From Planotetraspora silvatica (GTDB lineage Bacteria; Actinomycetota; Actinomycetes; Streptosporangiales; Streptosporangiaceae): DNA of 64,000 nucleotides. Below are positions 8,126-17,819 of the stretch, one piece after another. The stretch lies in contig NZ_BOOQ01000059.1 in assembly GCF_016863315.1 (NCBI RefSeq), forward strand, positions 1-64,000, written 5' to 3'. The translations under genes were made by a program, and so were the position numbers. The notes under the pieces are model-generated. The model had not been told where the DNA came from. It searched no databases and worked only from the letters and a program-made list of their open reading frames with translations. The first letter of the stretch is position 1, and every line of letters begins with the position of its first letter.

Positions 8126-11100
8126 CGGTTGCCAACTGGATCGGCCAGCTGGCGCCCGCAGAGGCCGATTCCTACGGCGAACGGTTCAGGCACAGGCTCC
8201 GGCTTGTCGCCGGATGCCTGCTCCTCGGTGCGATCGCGTTCAACACGGCCACCGAGAAGATCATCGCCGAGACCAAGCTCGACATGGCGGTCGATCCGCT
8301 GCGCTTCCTCGGCCGGGCGCTGCACCTGTGGGACAACGACTACTTCGGCCACCTGCAGAACCAGGCCTACGGCTACCTGTTCCCCATGGGCCCCTTCTAC
8401 GCGTTGTGGCTCAAGCTCGACATGCCCGCGTGGAACGTCCAGCGGCTGTGGATGTCGTTCGTGCTCTGCGCCGCCTTCCTCGGAGTGGTGCAACTCGCCC
8501 GTGCCCTGCGCGTCGGCACGCCCAACACGCGCATCCTCGCCGGTCTCGCGTACGCGCTGGCGCCGCACGCCCAGGCGCTGATCGGCATCAACTCCTCCGA
8601 GTTCCTGCCCAGCGCGATGATGCCGTGGATCATGCTTCCGCTGGTCCGGGGCGCGCAGGGCACGACGGGCCCGCGCAGGGCCGCAGCGTTGTCGGCGCTC
8701 GCGTTCCTACTCTGCGGCGGCGTCAACGCCACGGCGGAGATCGCCGTGCTCATCGCCCCCGCCGTCTATCTGCTGACCCGGTCTCGCGGACCGCTGCGCC
8801 GCCGGCTGACGGCCTGGTGGTGCGTCATGATCGCGGCGGTGTCGTTCTGGTGGGCGGTTCCGCTGCTCGTCCTGGGCCGCTACGTCTTCTCCTTCCTCCC
8901 GTTCATCGAGAACGCCACCGCGACGACCGGGGTCACGTCGCTGACGAACGTCCTGCGCGGCACCTCCAGCTGGCTGGCCTTCCTGTCCGTGGACGGCCAG
9001 CCGTGGATGGCGGGGGCCTACCAGCAGGCGTTCAGCCCGTGGCTGATCGTGGTAACCGTCCTGCTCGCGGGACTGGGGCTGGCCGGTCTGGCCCTGCGGA
9101 GCCTGCCGGAACGCGCATTCTTGATCATCACCCTGCTCGTGGGGGTGGCGATCGTGGCGGCCGGTCACGCGAGCGCCATCGCGGGCCCGCTGAACGACGC
9201 CGTCGTGCAGACGCTCGACGGGCCTCTCGCGGTGTTCCGCAACCTCCACAAGTTCGACGCGCTGATCCGGCTGCCCGTGGTGCTCGGGCTGGCCGGGCTG
9301 CTCGCCTTGGTGAAGCCGCCCGCTCGCCTGCCGCTGGCGGCGGCGGGTGTCGCGATGGTCGCCGCGACCTGCGTGCCGATCGTCGCGGAGGGGCTCGCGC
9401 CCTCGGGATCCTTCACGGAGATCCCCGGCTACTGGAAGCAGGCGACCACGTGGCTGGACGAGAACGCCGGTGACCAGATGGTCCTGGCCGTCCCCGGCTC
9501 CAAGCGCGGCGAATACCAGTGGGGGCGTCCGCTGGACGAACCCATGCAGCCGCTGCTCACGGCACGCTGGGCGACGCACACCATCGTCCCCTGGGGGTCG
9601 GCGGGCTCCAGCCGGCTGCTGGCGGCCATCGACGACCGCTTCGCGTCGGGGCAGGGCTCGGCCGGGCTCACCGACACGCTGCGCCGGATCGGGGTCGGCT
9701 ATCTGGTCGTGCGCAACGACCTCGACCGCCGCACCATAGGCACGGCCTGGCCCGCGCGCGTCCACCAGGCGATCGAGGACTCCCCCGGGATCACTCTGGT
9801 CAAGCAGTTCGGCCCGGGCGTGGGCGACGCGCACGGCAGCATCGCCTCGGGCTGGCTCGACCAGCCCTACAGCGCCTTGGAGATCTACCGGGTCGGCGAC
9901 GCGGCCCCGCTGGTCGGCACGGTGCCCGTGAAGGGGGCGCTCCGCGTGGGAGGAGCTCCCGAGGCCGTGCTCGACCTGGCGGAGCAGGGCCTCCTGCCCG
10001 ATGATCGGCCCGTCGTGCTCGGCGACGATCCCGGCGCCTCGGCGATCCCCGCGTACGACACGGTCGTCACCGACACGCTGAGGAAGACCGACGTCCAGCT
10101 GAGCGACCTGAGAGAGGTATCGGGCGCCACCCTCACACCCGGCGAGACCACGTCGGGACCCGATCTCACCGATCCCGCATGGGAACCCTTCCAGTCGACC
10201 GCGCGGTATCTGGAGATAGCCGGTGTGCGGGCGTCCTCGTCGGAGGCCGACGCCACCGCGATACCGGGCTCGCGCGATCCCGGACGCCAGCCCTTCGCGG
10301 CCCTCGACGGAGACAGGCGGACCGGCTGGCGGTCGGCCGGGTGGAACGGCCCGCTGGGCGAGTGGCTCGAGGTCACACTCACCAAGGCCACGGACATCCC
10401 CTATGTGACGCTCGCGCTGGACCAGTCGTACATCGGGCCGCCGCCCTCGGAGGTCGCGGTCGAGACCGACGCGGGAACCCGGCGCCAGGCCGTCACGGCG
10501 ACCGCCGAGCCGCAACGCCTCGCCCTGCCGCCGGGGCCGACCACGCGTGTGCGCATCCGGATCACGAAGCTGGCCTACGAGCCCAAGATGAAGCTGGGCA
10601 GCCGGGTCGGGATCACCGAGCTCACGATCCCCGGAGTGACGCCCGGCCGGACCATCGTCGTCCCGCAGGCGCCCGGCGATCCCCGCGGCGAGGCGGTCGT
10701 CTCCTTCAGCAGGAACGGGGACGTGCCCGCCTGCATGCGCGGCTCGTACGTCTGGGCCTGTTCCACCGGGCTCGCGGTCCAGGGCGAGGACGCCTACGGC
10801 TTCAACCGGGCCTACGTCTCCCAGGGCTCGGGCGAGCGGACCCTCAGCGGGCAGGCCGTGCTCACCGACCGCTCCGAGATCGAGCGGGTCACCTCGCTGC
10901 CGGGGGAGCCCCTGGCCGTCACCTCGTCCTCGACGTACACCGGCGACCCGGCGACGATCGCCAGATCCGCCTTCGACGGAAATCCCCGGACGGTCTGGTA
11001 CGCCGACCCTCTCGACCGCACACCGACCCTTGACGTCAAGCTGGCCCGCCCGGTCACCCTTTCCCGGGTCAAGGTCGAGTTCCCCGACTCCTCCCTCGGC

Positions 11101-12327
11101 CCCCCTCCGGTACGGCTGACGCTGCGGGGCGACGGCGGCACGCGTGAGGGCTGGGTCGGCCGCGACGGCTGGATCGAGTTCCCGCCGATGAAGACCGGAA
11201 AGCTCTCGATCACGTTCACCGCGTCCAGTTCGCGGCCGATCGAGGTGAACGACGTCACGATCCCCGGCGTGCGGCCCCTGGGAGCGCTCACCGGGTATCC
11301 GCTCCGGCTGCCGTGCGGCTTCGGTCCCACGCCGTCGGTCGACGGCGCGCCGGTGCACACCAAGATCGTCGGCGGGACGCTCGCCGACGTCCTCGCCGGG
11401 AGGCCGCTCACCTACGAGGCCTGCGAGCCCTTCAATGTGCTGGCCGGGGAGACGCGCCTGTCCGCGTCGCCGCAGGACCCGTACCGGATCAGGACGGCCG
11501 TCATCCGCAGGCCCGGAGCCGAGGCGGCGCCGCCGACGGTGACCCGGCCGGTGGACGTCCAGGAGTGGACGGGCTGGGAGCGCCGGGTCGAGGTCGGCGC
11601 GACCGCGGCCAGCTATCTGGTCGTCAACGAGAACTTCAACGACGGATGGCATGCCTCCGTGGCCGGGCGCGAACTGACGCCGGCGCGGCTCGACGGCTGG
11701 CGGCAGGCGTGGATCCTGCCCGCGGGCACGAACGGGACCGTGACCATGAGCTATCAGCCGGACGGCGTCTACCGCGCCGGCCTGGCGGTCGGGGTGGCGC
11801 TCGTGCTGCTCGTGGTGGCCGCCGCCGTGGTTCCCGCGCGGCGCCGTGCCGTACACCCCGTGATCGGCCCCCGCGGGATGCGGGTCAAGTGGCTGTGGCC
11901 GTTCGTGCCGGTCTACGGGTTCTGGATCGGCGGCGTGACGGGCCTCGCCGTGCTGACCGCGCTGTTCGCCGCGACTGTGTTGTTCCGGCGGGTCTCGGCG
12001 GGAGAGCACGCCCGGCGGGGGACCGCCGTCGTGGCCGTGTCGCGCGCGCTCTCGTCCGCGCCCGCCGCGCTGGCCTCGCTCGCTCTCGCCGGGCTGAGCC
12101 TGGCGGCCGGGACCGCTCTGCTTTCCACGGAGAACACGGCTTGGGGGCGGCCGCTGAGCGACCTCGTGCCGCAACTGCTCTGCCTCCCGCTCATCGCCCG
12201 TCTGTTCGCCAACGTGCCCGACGACCCGTCCAGGGCTCCGGCCCCGCGGACCGCCGATCCGGGCGGCGAGGCGCCGCAGGCGTCGCCTCCGGCACGCAGG
12301 GACGCCCACCTCTCTGGAGTGCCGTGA
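8122..12327 (+). CDS. aftD: AftD-like alpha-(1->3)-arabinofuranosyltransferase
   Basis: A giant 1401-aa membrane enzyme of the DUF3367/AftD type, which adds arabinofuranose from decaprenyl-phosphoryl-arabinose to envelope glycans on the outer face of the membrane. The N-terminal ~450 aa hold about ten helices. The first external loop has acidic residues (LWDNDYFG, ~68-75) followed by YGYLFPMGPFY, a segment typical of the family. The large external part contains two F5/8-type-C (discoidin) carbohydrate-binding modules at ~690-835 and ~930-1055. A later segment (VVNENFNDGWHA) precedes C-terminal helices at ~1215-1370. The GTG start has GGAG 8 bp upstream and overlaps the GT4 stop by 4 bp. The preceding DUF2613-like gene supports the assignment. 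The true acceptor in this organism is unknown. Confidence 0.85.
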   Translation: MTVANWIGQLAPAEADSYGERFRHRLRLVAGCLLLGAIAFNTATEKIIAETKLDMAVDPLRFLGRALHLWDNDYFGHLQNQAYGYLFPMGPFYALWLKLDMPAWNVQRLWMSFVLCAAFLGVVQLARALRVGTPNTRILAGLAYALAPHAQALIGINSSEFLPSAMMPWIMLPLVRGAQGTTGPRRAAALSALAFLLCGGVNATAEIAVLIAPAVYLLTRSRGPLRRRLTAWWCVMIAAVSFWWAVPLLVLGRYVFSFLPFIENATATTGVTSLTNVLRGTSSWLAFLSVDGQPWMAGAYQQAFSPWLIVVTVLLAGLGLAGLALRSLPERAFLIITLLVGVAIVAAGHASAIAGPLNDAVVQTLDGPLAVFRNLHKFDALIRLPVVLGLAGLLALVKPPARLPLAAAGVAMVAATCVPIVAEGLAPSGSFTEIPGYWKQATTWLDENAGDQMVLAVPGSKRGEYQWGRPLDEPMQPLLTARWATHTIVPWGSAGSSRLLAAIDDRFASGQGSAGLTDTLRRIGVGYLVVRNDLDRRTIGTAWPARVHQAIEDSPGITLVKQFGPGVGDAHGSIASGWLDQPYSALEIYRVGDAAPLVGTVPVKGALRVGGAPEAVLDLAEQGLLPDDRPVVLGDDPGASAIPAYDTVVTDTLRKTDVQLSDLREVSGATLTPGETTSGPDLTDPAWEPFQSTARYLEIAGVRASSSEADATAIPGSRDPGRQPFAALDGDRRTGWRSAGWNGPLGEWLEVTLTKATDIPYVTLALDQSYIGPPPSEVAVETDAGTRRQAVTATAEPQRLALPPGPTTRVRIRITKLAYEPKMKLGSRVGITELTIPGVTPGRTIVVPQAPGDPRGEAVVSFSRNGDVPACMRGSYVWACSTGLAVQGEDAYGFNRAYVSQGSGERTLSGQAVLTDRSEIERVTSLPGEPLAVTSSSTYTGDPATIARSAFDGNPRTVWYADPLDRTPTLDVKLARPVTLSRVKVEFPDSSLGPPPVRLTLRGDGGTREGWVGRDGWIEFPPMKTGKLSITFTASSSRPIEVNDVTIPGVRPLGALTGYPLRLPCGFGPTPSVDGAPVHTKIVGGTLADVLAGRPLTYEACEPFNVLAGETRLSASPQDPYRIRTAVIRRPGAEAAPPTVTRPVDVQEWTGWERRVEVGATAASYLVVNENFNDGWHASVAGRELTPARLDGWRQAWILPAGTNGTVTMSYQPDGVYRAGLAVGVALVLLVVAAAVVPARRRAVHPVIGPRGMRVKWLWPFVPVYGFWIGGVTGLAVLTALFAATVLFRRVSAGEHARRGTAVVAVSRALSSAPAALASLALAGLSLAAGTALLSTENTAWGRPLSDLVPQLLCLPLIARLFANVPDDPSRAPAPRTADPGGEAPQASPPARRDAHLSGVP

Positions 12328-14192
12328 CCAAGGTGATCTCGGACGTCACACCGCGGTCAGGGTCACCGCGGATCCGCATCACGCTTCCCTCGGAGACGGT
12401 GGCGCAACTCTCGGCCTGGGGCGCGTTCGCCCGGCGCAACGGCGTCACCCTGGCGGCCGTCCTCCTGCTCGTGCTCCAGTTGTGCTGGCGGGCCGACGTC
12501 GTGAGCCTGGCCTCCTTCAAGGAGGACGACTTCGAGTTCGTCGCCCGGGCGGCGGAGAACCCTCTTTCGTGGGACTACCTGACCCGCATCCACTACGACC
12601 AGTTCATGCCGGTGGGATTCGCGCTGGCCTGGTTCGTCACCCGGCTCGCGCCGTACGGGTGGGGCCTGGCGGCGGGGAGCACGCTGGTCCTGTTCACGGT
12701 CTCGGGCATCGCCGTGTTCCGGATGCTGGTCGTGTTGTTCGGGCGCAGGCGGGCGATCCTGGTCCCGCTCGTGGTCTATCTGTTCGCGCCCTTCACGGTG
12801 CCCGCCCTCACGTGGTGGTCGGCCGCGCTCAACCTCGCGCCGCTGCTGCTCGCGATCCCCATGGCGGTCACCGCTCACGTCCTCTACCTGCGCGACGGCC
12901 GTCTCGTGCACGCGGTGGCCGCGACGGCGTGGATCGTCGTCGCGCTGTGCTCGTTCCTGAAGGCGGCGGCGCTGCCGGTGCTGCTGTTCGCGCTGACGCT
13001 CGCCTACTTCTCAGCCGGCACGGGCATGCGGGGCGTTCTCCGCAGGCACGCGGGCCTGTGGGCGGCCTACGCCGTCGTCGTCGTGACGTACGTCGCCGGC
13101 TACCTCGTGGCGGCGCGGAACACGCCCGGCCTGGGCGGATGGCCGACGGTGGCCGAGGGGCTCGGGTTCATCAGGAGGCTGCTGCTCGACACCTTCCTCG
13201 GCACCACGCTGGGCGGCCCCTGGCGGTGGTTCTCCGGCCCGGACCGTGCGGTCGCCAGCCCTCCCGGCCTGCTCGTCGTCCTCTCGGCGCTCGTCGCCGC
13301 GGCCGTCCTGGTGATCACCGCCGTCTACCGGCGGCGCGCCCTGCGCGCCTGGGGGCTGCTGCTCGGATACCTGGTCGTCGCCGACGTGGTGCCGACGTTC
13401 TACGGGCGTGTCCACATCCTCGGCGCGTTCATGGGCATGGAGACGCGGTACGTCGTCGACGCGGCCCCCGTGCTGGCGCTCGCCGCCGCGTTGGCCTTCC
13501 TGCCGCTCGTGGGGGAGGATTCGCCCTATCGCGCGCGGCCGCCGAGAGACCTGGTGATCGGCGCCGGCGGGCTGCTCGTCGGCGGCTTCCTCGTCGGCTC
13601 GCTCGCGTCGGTGAGCGTCTTCTCCGGGTATCTGGGCAACGACAGGACGCACGCCTACCTCACCACCGCTGCGGCCGCGCTGCGGTCGGCCCCTCCCGAC
13701 GCCGTCATCCTCGACCGCCGCGCCCCGGCCGACGTGGTCCCGGCGTCGTACGGCGCCTACGCCATGACCTCCCACGTGCTCGGCCCGCTGGCGACCCCCG
13801 CCCAGCGCGAGCGCATGCGTCATCCGGAGCCGTCCACCAGCGCTCTGGTCTTCGACGATCAGGGACGGCTTCGCCCGGCCGAGGGTTCGGGGGAGCGGGC
13901 CCTCGCACCCGGCGGCTGCCATCCGGTGGCCGGAGCCGCAGTGGAGATCCCGCTGCCCACGGTCACGCGGGAGGGCTCGGTGGTCCGTCTCGGCTACGCC
14001 TCGGCCGTGAGCGCCCACGTCGTCCTCTACATCGGTGACAAGGGATACGACGTGTCGATCGGGCCGGGACTGGGCCGGGTGCTGTTCACCGCCCCAGCGA
14101 ATCTGTCGAAGGTGCTCGTGTCCGGCATGTCACCAGCTGTGCAGATCTGTTTCGGGGACGTCGCCGTCGGCGACGCCATGGCGGCGTCATGA
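12324..14192 (+). CDS. GT-C-like multi-pass membrane protein, paralogue 1
   Basis: A 622-aa protein, one of four paralogues here (others at 15964, 30079 and 31911). After helix 1 a short external loop carries Asp68-Asp69 in FKEDDFEFVA. An aromatic YLTRIHYDQFMPVGFAL segment and about ten more helices follow. The last ~180 aa are extracytoplasmic, with two cysteines (GGCHP, QICFG) conserved in position in all four. Paired acidic residues in the first loop are a hallmark of GT-C lipid-phosphosugar glycosyltransferases. Start GTG 12324 has GGAG 5 bp upstream and overlaps the AftD-like stop by 4 bp; the frame is open further upstream, but inside aftD. Activity is inferred, and I do not recognise a named family. 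Confidence 0.85.
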   Translation: MTKVISDVTPRSGSPRIRITLPSETVAQLSAWGAFARRNGVTLAAVLLLVLQLCWRADVVSLASFKEDDFEFVARAAENPLSWDYLTRIHYDQFMPVGFALAWFVTRLAPYGWGLAAGSTLVLFTVSGIAVFRMLVVLFGRRRAILVPLVVYLFAPFTVPALTWWSAALNLAPLLLAIPMAVTAHVLYLRDGRLVHAVAATAWIVVALCSFLKAAALPVLLFALTLAYFSAGTGMRGVLRRHAGLWAAYAVVVVTYVAGYLVAARNTPGLGGWPTVAEGLGFIRRLLLDTFLGTTLGGPWRWFSGPDRAVASPPGLLVVLSALVAAAVLVITAVYRRRALRAWGLLLGYLVVADVVPTFYGRVHILGAFMGMETRYVVDAAPVLALAAALAFLPLVGEDSPYRARPPRDLVIGAGGLLVGGFLVGSLASVSVFSGYLGNDRTHAYLTTAAAALRSAPPDAVILDRRAPADVVPASYGAYAMTSHVLGPLATPAQRERMRHPEPSTSALVFDDQGRLRPAEGSGERALAPGGCHPVAGAAVEIPLPTVTREGSVVRLGYASAVSAHVVLYIGDKGYDVSIGPGLGRVLFTAPANLSKVLVSGMSPAVQICFGDVAVGDAMAAS

Positions 14193-15220
14193 ACGCCGCC
14201 GCGGGCCAGGCGGCCTCTCCACGGGGTCGCATGTCCCTGCGTCGCGCCGCCGGGCTCGCCCTCGCCGGCGCGGGCGCGTTCCTGCTCACGCTCGTCCCGC
14301 TGCTGCACGGCTTCGTGTACGACAAGGTCATCCGGGTGCCGCTCGAGCACTCGTCGCTCACCCACATGTACGCCGAGGCGGCCACCTACTTCGACACGGC
14401 CGCCATGCGGTCGCGCGTCGGGGACGTCATCCTCACGCGGGCGCTGAACGGGGACACGGGCGCGGGTGACGACCAGCGCGCCGTCTGGCTCGAGTCGAGC
14501 TCTCTCGACACCGCGGACGGTGACCGCCTCGATTATCACGAGCGCCGGGTCGCCTTCGACCGGCGCACCGGCGCGATCGTGAACTGCTGCGGAGAGTACG
14601 TCGACGACGATCCCGCGGCCCGCCAGGCGGGCCTCGCGTTCCGCTGGCCGTTCGGCGCGCAGAAGCGGGACTACGAGTATTTCGACCCCCAGGTGAAGCG
14701 CACCCTGCCGATGGTGTTCGACGGACAGGAGACCGTGGAGGGGGTCACGGCCTACCGGTACAGGCAGAGCGTGCCGGCGACGAAGATCGAGGACGTCGCG
14801 ACCCGCATCCCCGGCTCGGCGCTCGGCCTGCCGGGCGACAGGAGCTTCACCGTGACCAGGTGGGCCCAGACGGAGCGAACGGTCTGGGTGGAGCCGGTGA
14901 GCGGTGTGCCCGTCAAATTCGAGGAGAAGCGGCGGGAGACCTTCCGCACCGCCGACGGGGTGGAGCGGCTCGTCGCGCTGGCGGCCGACCTGCGAACCCC
15001 CGACGACGAGATCGCCGTCAACGAGGCCGAGGCCGCGGCGTACGCCTCGTGGAGCAGATGGCTCCGCACCATCCTGCCGATCGGCGCGGCCGGCGCCGGG
15101 GTGCTGCTGATCGCCCTGGGAATCTGGGCCTCGTGGCCGCGGCGGCGGTCTCGCCGCGGGTCAGCGCCTGCGCAGGACGAGCAGCAGGTTCCACGTCACG
15201 ACCTCGCGAATCCCCGGTAG
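14189..15220 (+). CDS. DUF3068 / PorA-family membrane-anchored protein
   Basis: A 343-aa protein with an N-terminal helix (~12-36), a ~250-aa external beta-rich domain and a C-terminal helix (~290-310). Hallmarks shared with the second copy at 20617 include the tandem cysteines in IVNCCGEYVDDD, the phrase KRDYEYFDPQ and the ending E-x-x-R-x-E-T/V-x-x-T-A-D-G-V-E-R. This is the DUF3068 family, also called PorA-family in databases; its biochemical role is not settled. ATGA overlap with paralogue 1 indicates one operon. Its last 60 bp overlap the 3' end of the convergent methyltransferase gene. Confidence 0.88.
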   Translation: MNAAAGQAASPRGRMSLRRAAGLALAGAGAFLLTLVPLLHGFVYDKVIRVPLEHSSLTHMYAEAATYFDTAAMRSRVGDVILTRALNGDTGAGDDQRAVWLESSSLDTADGDRLDYHERRVAFDRRTGAIVNCCGEYVDDDPAARQAGLAFRWPFGAQKRDYEYFDPQVKRTLPMVFDGQETVEGVTAYRYRQSVPATKIEDVATRIPGSALGLPGDRSFTVTRWAQTERTVWVEPVSGVPVKFEEKRRETFRTADGVERLVALAADLRTPDDEIAVNEAEAAAYASWSRWLRTILPIGAAGAGVLLIALGIWASWPRRRSRRGSAPAQDEQQVPRHDLANPR

Positions 15221-15901
15221 GAGCAGCACATGCCGCGCCCAGCGAGGATGGTAGCGAGGGATCGCGTCGAGCACCTCGGCCCTCGTCTGGCGTCGCGCCC
15301 ATCCCAACATCCGCGACACCGACACGGCGTACATGCTCTCGCCGTAGACGTTCTTGGGCGGCCTGCCGTACCGGCGTTCGTAGCGGCGGGCCGCGCGGTG
15401 GCCGCCGAAGTAGTGCCACGGCGAGGTCTCGTGGCCGCCCCAGGGCGACAACCACGACGTGTACGACAGGTAGACGAGCCCGCCGGGGCGGGTCACCCTG
15501 ACGATCTCGTCGGCCATGGCCAGAGGGTCGGGCACGTGCTCCAGCACGTTGGAGGAGAAGCACACGTCGACGGAGCCGGTCCGCAGCGGGATCTCCAGCG
15601 CGCTGCCGAGGACGGCGCCTTCCGGCATGGCGCCGTCACGCGCGCGCATCTCGCCGGCGTCGCAGTCCACGCAGACCGTGCGCGCTCCGGCGGCGCGCAG
15701 CGCCTCCGCGAAGTACCCGGGCCCGCCGCCGATGTCGGCCACCAGGGCGCCGTCCAGGTCGGCGTAGGTGGACAGCTGGGCCACCGTGTCCCTGGCCAGC
15801 AGACCGTAGAAGAAGCTCGGGTCGCTCTGCTCCAGGCGGAAGGCGCCGAGCAGGCGGACCGACCGCGCGAGGTCCGCGCGGAACGCCTCGTGGGTCTCCA
15901 T
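15161..15901 (-). CDS. Class I SAM-dependent methyltransferase
   Basis: A 246-aa enzyme with the SAM-binding glycine loop in VADIGGGPGYFAEAL (~60-75), an acidic strand-2 end (VCVDCDAG) and FSSNVLEHVPDP as the post-motif region of small-molecule methyltransferases. The C-terminus is basic. It lies among glycan genes, so methylation of a sugar or lipid-linked sugar is possible. The actinomycete genera this window resembles carry the O-methylated sugar madurose, but a link is speculation. It is divergent from paralogue 2 with 62 bp between starts, and its end overlaps the DUF3068 gene by 60 bp. Confidence 0.87.
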   Translation of the reverse strand: METHEAFRADLARSVRLLGAFRLEQSDPSFFYGLLARDTVAQLSTYADLDGALVADIGGGPGYFAEALRAAGARTVCVDCDAGEMRARDGAMPEGAVLGSALEIPLRTGSVDVCFSSNVLEHVPDPLAMADEIVRVTRPGGLVYLSYTSWLSPWGGHETSPWHYFGGHRAARRYERRYGRPPKNVYGESMYAVSVSRMLGWARRQTRAEVLDAIPRYHPRWARHVLLLPGIREVVTWNLLLVLRRR

Positions 15902-15924
15902 CCGGCGGAGCCTAACACGGTATA

Positions 15925-15938
15925 TAGAACACGTTGCA
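15925..15938. promoter_or_regulatory. TAGAACACGTTGCA operator-like 14-mer
   Basis: The 14-mer TAGAACACGTTGCA lies between the divergent methyltransferase and GT-C paralogue 2 genes. It fits the published KstR-type pattern TNNAACNNGTTNNA, and the identical 14-mer recurs at 28801-28814. TAGAAC could also act as a -10 element, but no TTGAC-like -35 is visible upstream. Confidence 0.45.
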
Positions 15939-15963
15939 CCCGCGAAGCGGTGGAGGGACGACC

Positions 15964-17805
15964 GTGACGGAAACCGAGATCGAGGACGCGCGTCAGCCGG
16001 GAACGATCCGGATCCGCCTCGCCGCCCCGCGGCTCAGCCCGGCGACGCTGGTGGCCCTCGCGCTGATCGTCGTGTCGCTGGCCTTCAAGGCCCACGTCCT
16101 GTCCCGGTCCTATTTCATCGAGGACGACTTCCTCTTCGTGGGAGACGCCCACGAGCACGGCCTCACCTGGGACTACCTCATGCGGGTGCACAAGGGGCAC
16201 CTCATGCCGGGCGCCCTCCTGCTGGTCTGGGTGGTGTCGCGGGCGGCGGCCTATAACTGGTTCCTGGTCTGCTCGGTCATGCTGGCGCTGCAGGCCGCGG
16301 CGTCGGCCGGGATGCTGGTGCTGCTGCGCCGGCTCTTCGGCGGGCGGATCGGGATCTTGATCCCGCTGGCGGTCTACGTCTTCGCCCCGCTCACCGTGCC
16401 GGCGCTGAGCTGGTGGTCGGCGGCGCTCAACGCCGTCCCGCTGCAGGTGGCGATCGTCTTCTCACTGGCCGCCCATGTGAGGTACGTCCAGACCGGGGAC
16501 ATGCGCTTCGCCTGGCGGGGGCTGGCCTGGGCCGTGTTCGGCATGGCCTTCTCGACCAAGGGCGTCTTCCTGCCGTTCGTGACGTTCGCCGTCACCACGG
16601 CCTACCTCGGCCCCGGCGGCGGGTGGGTGCGGTCGATGGTGCGGGAACTGCGGGCACGCCCCCGGATCTGGCTGGCCTACGCGGGGCTCCTGGCGGCCTA
16701 CGCCGTGGTCTATCTCGCGCAGCAGGGGACGGCCGGCGACGAGGGGGCGGGGGTGCCCAAGACGGACGTCACGGCCGGGCTGCTGGGATGGATGCTCGGC
16801 AAGACGTTCCCCACCGGCGTCGTCGGGGGCCCGCTCAACTGGGGAGGCCTGGCCGGGACCGGTGGGCTCGCCGATCCGTCCCCGACGATGGTCGTCACGG
16901 CGTGGCTCACGATCGCCGTCGTGGTGGCGCTCACGTGCCTCTACCGCAGGCACGCCTGGCGGGCCTGGCTGATCGCGGCGGCCTTCGTCGTCGTGGCCGA
17001 CGCCGCCCCGACCGTGCTCGCACGCGGCCGGTACACCGCACTGGTGGGCACGGAGACCCGGTACGTGGCCGACGCGGCCCTCATCGTGGCGATCTGCCTC
17101 GCACTGTCCTTCCTGCCGGTCCGGGGCGAGGAGCGCGCGCTGCGCCGGCCGTACCCGGAGGTCATGCCGCTGGCGGCGGCCGTCGCGACCTTCGCCGTCG
17201 TCGGCATGTCGATCATGTCCATCACGTCATACGGCAGGACGCTCGTGGTGGGCGATCGGATTCAGACCTACCTGGACACCGCGCGTGCCTCGCTCGCGTC
17301 GGCCCCCGCGGGAGCGCAGATCTATCCTCGGCCGGTGCCGGACTACGCGGTGTTGCCGTGGAACGGCGAACGGCGGCTCACCTCGCATGTGCTCGCGCCA
17401 CTCGCCGGCGAAGCGGTGCGGGCGAGCATGCGCGACCCCGGGCCGACGGACAAGCCGTACGTCATCGACGACAGCGGCAGGCTCGTGGGGGTGGCCAAGC
17501 TCTTCGGCTACTTCGACTTCCTCAAAGAGGGGTGCTATCCGCCGAAGGACGGGGCCGTCTCGTTCCCCGTCGAGTCGCAGGGCGGGCCGGAAGCGGTCGG
17601 GGCGCTCTCGTACACCAGCGAGCGACCCGTCACGGTCGAGGTGTCGCTCGGCGCCGTCTCCCGGCGCGTCGACCTGCCCGCGAGTGCTCAGAACCGGCTG
17701 GTGTACTTCCCCCATCCCGGCGTGGGGCGGGGGATGCGGGTGACCGCGCCCGACGGCCTGTGCCTGAAGGCCGTGGCGTTCGGCGCGGTCGTCCCAGGCC
17801 CCTGA
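15964..17805 (+). CDS. GT-C-like multi-pass membrane protein, paralogue 2
   Basis: A 613-aa paralogue of the 12324 gene. Asp54-Asp55 sit in FIEDDFLFVGDA after the first helix, followed by the shared YLMRVHKGHLMPGALLL segment, about eleven helices and an external C-terminal domain with the conserved cysteine pair (EGCYPP, GLCLKA). The start GTG 15964 is preceded by GGAGGG 6 bp upstream; an in-frame TTG at 15934 overlaps the operator-like site and is unlikely. It has its own promoter region shared with the divergent methyltransferase. Predicted role: transfer of a sugar from a polyprenyl-phosphate carrier on the outer face of the membrane. This rests on topology and context only. Confidence 0.85.
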   Translation: MTETEIEDARQPGTIRIRLAAPRLSPATLVALALIVVSLAFKAHVLSRSYFIEDDFLFVGDAHEHGLTWDYLMRVHKGHLMPGALLLVWVVSRAAAYNWFLVCSVMLALQAAASAGMLVLLRRLFGGRIGILIPLAVYVFAPLTVPALSWWSAALNAVPLQVAIVFSLAAHVRYVQTGDMRFAWRGLAWAVFGMAFSTKGVFLPFVTFAVTTAYLGPGGGWVRSMVRELRARPRIWLAYAGLLAAYAVVYLAQQGTAGDEGAGVPKTDVTAGLLGWMLGKTFPTGVVGGPLNWGGLAGTGGLADPSPTMVVTAWLTIAVVVALTCLYRRHAWRAWLIAAAFVVVADAAPTVLARGRYTALVGTETRYVADAALIVAICLALSFLPVRGEERALRRPYPEVMPLAAAVATFAVVGMSIMSITSYGRTLVVGDRIQTYLDTARASLASAPAGAQIYPRPVPDYAVLPWNGERRLTSHVLAPLAGEAVRASMRDPGPTDKPYVIDDSGRLVGVAKLFGYFDFLKEGCYPPKDGAVSFPVESQGGPEAVGALSYTSERPVTVEVSLGAVSRRVDLPASAQNRLVYFPHPGVGRGMRVTAPDGLCLKAVAFGAVVPGP

Positions 17806-17819
17806 CGAAGCCCTGGGTT

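Noticed and set aside
8707-12309. A 1200-codon minus-strand open frame opposite the AftD-like gene
   Set aside because: It is the antisense shadow of a strongly supported gene; the composition is Arg/Gly/His-rich and typical of GC-biased antisense frames.
11313-12323. N-terminal extension of GT-C paralogue 1 by 337 codons
   Set aside because: The extension lies wholly inside the AftD-like gene in another frame; GTG 12324 has a ribosome binding site and a GTGA overlap.
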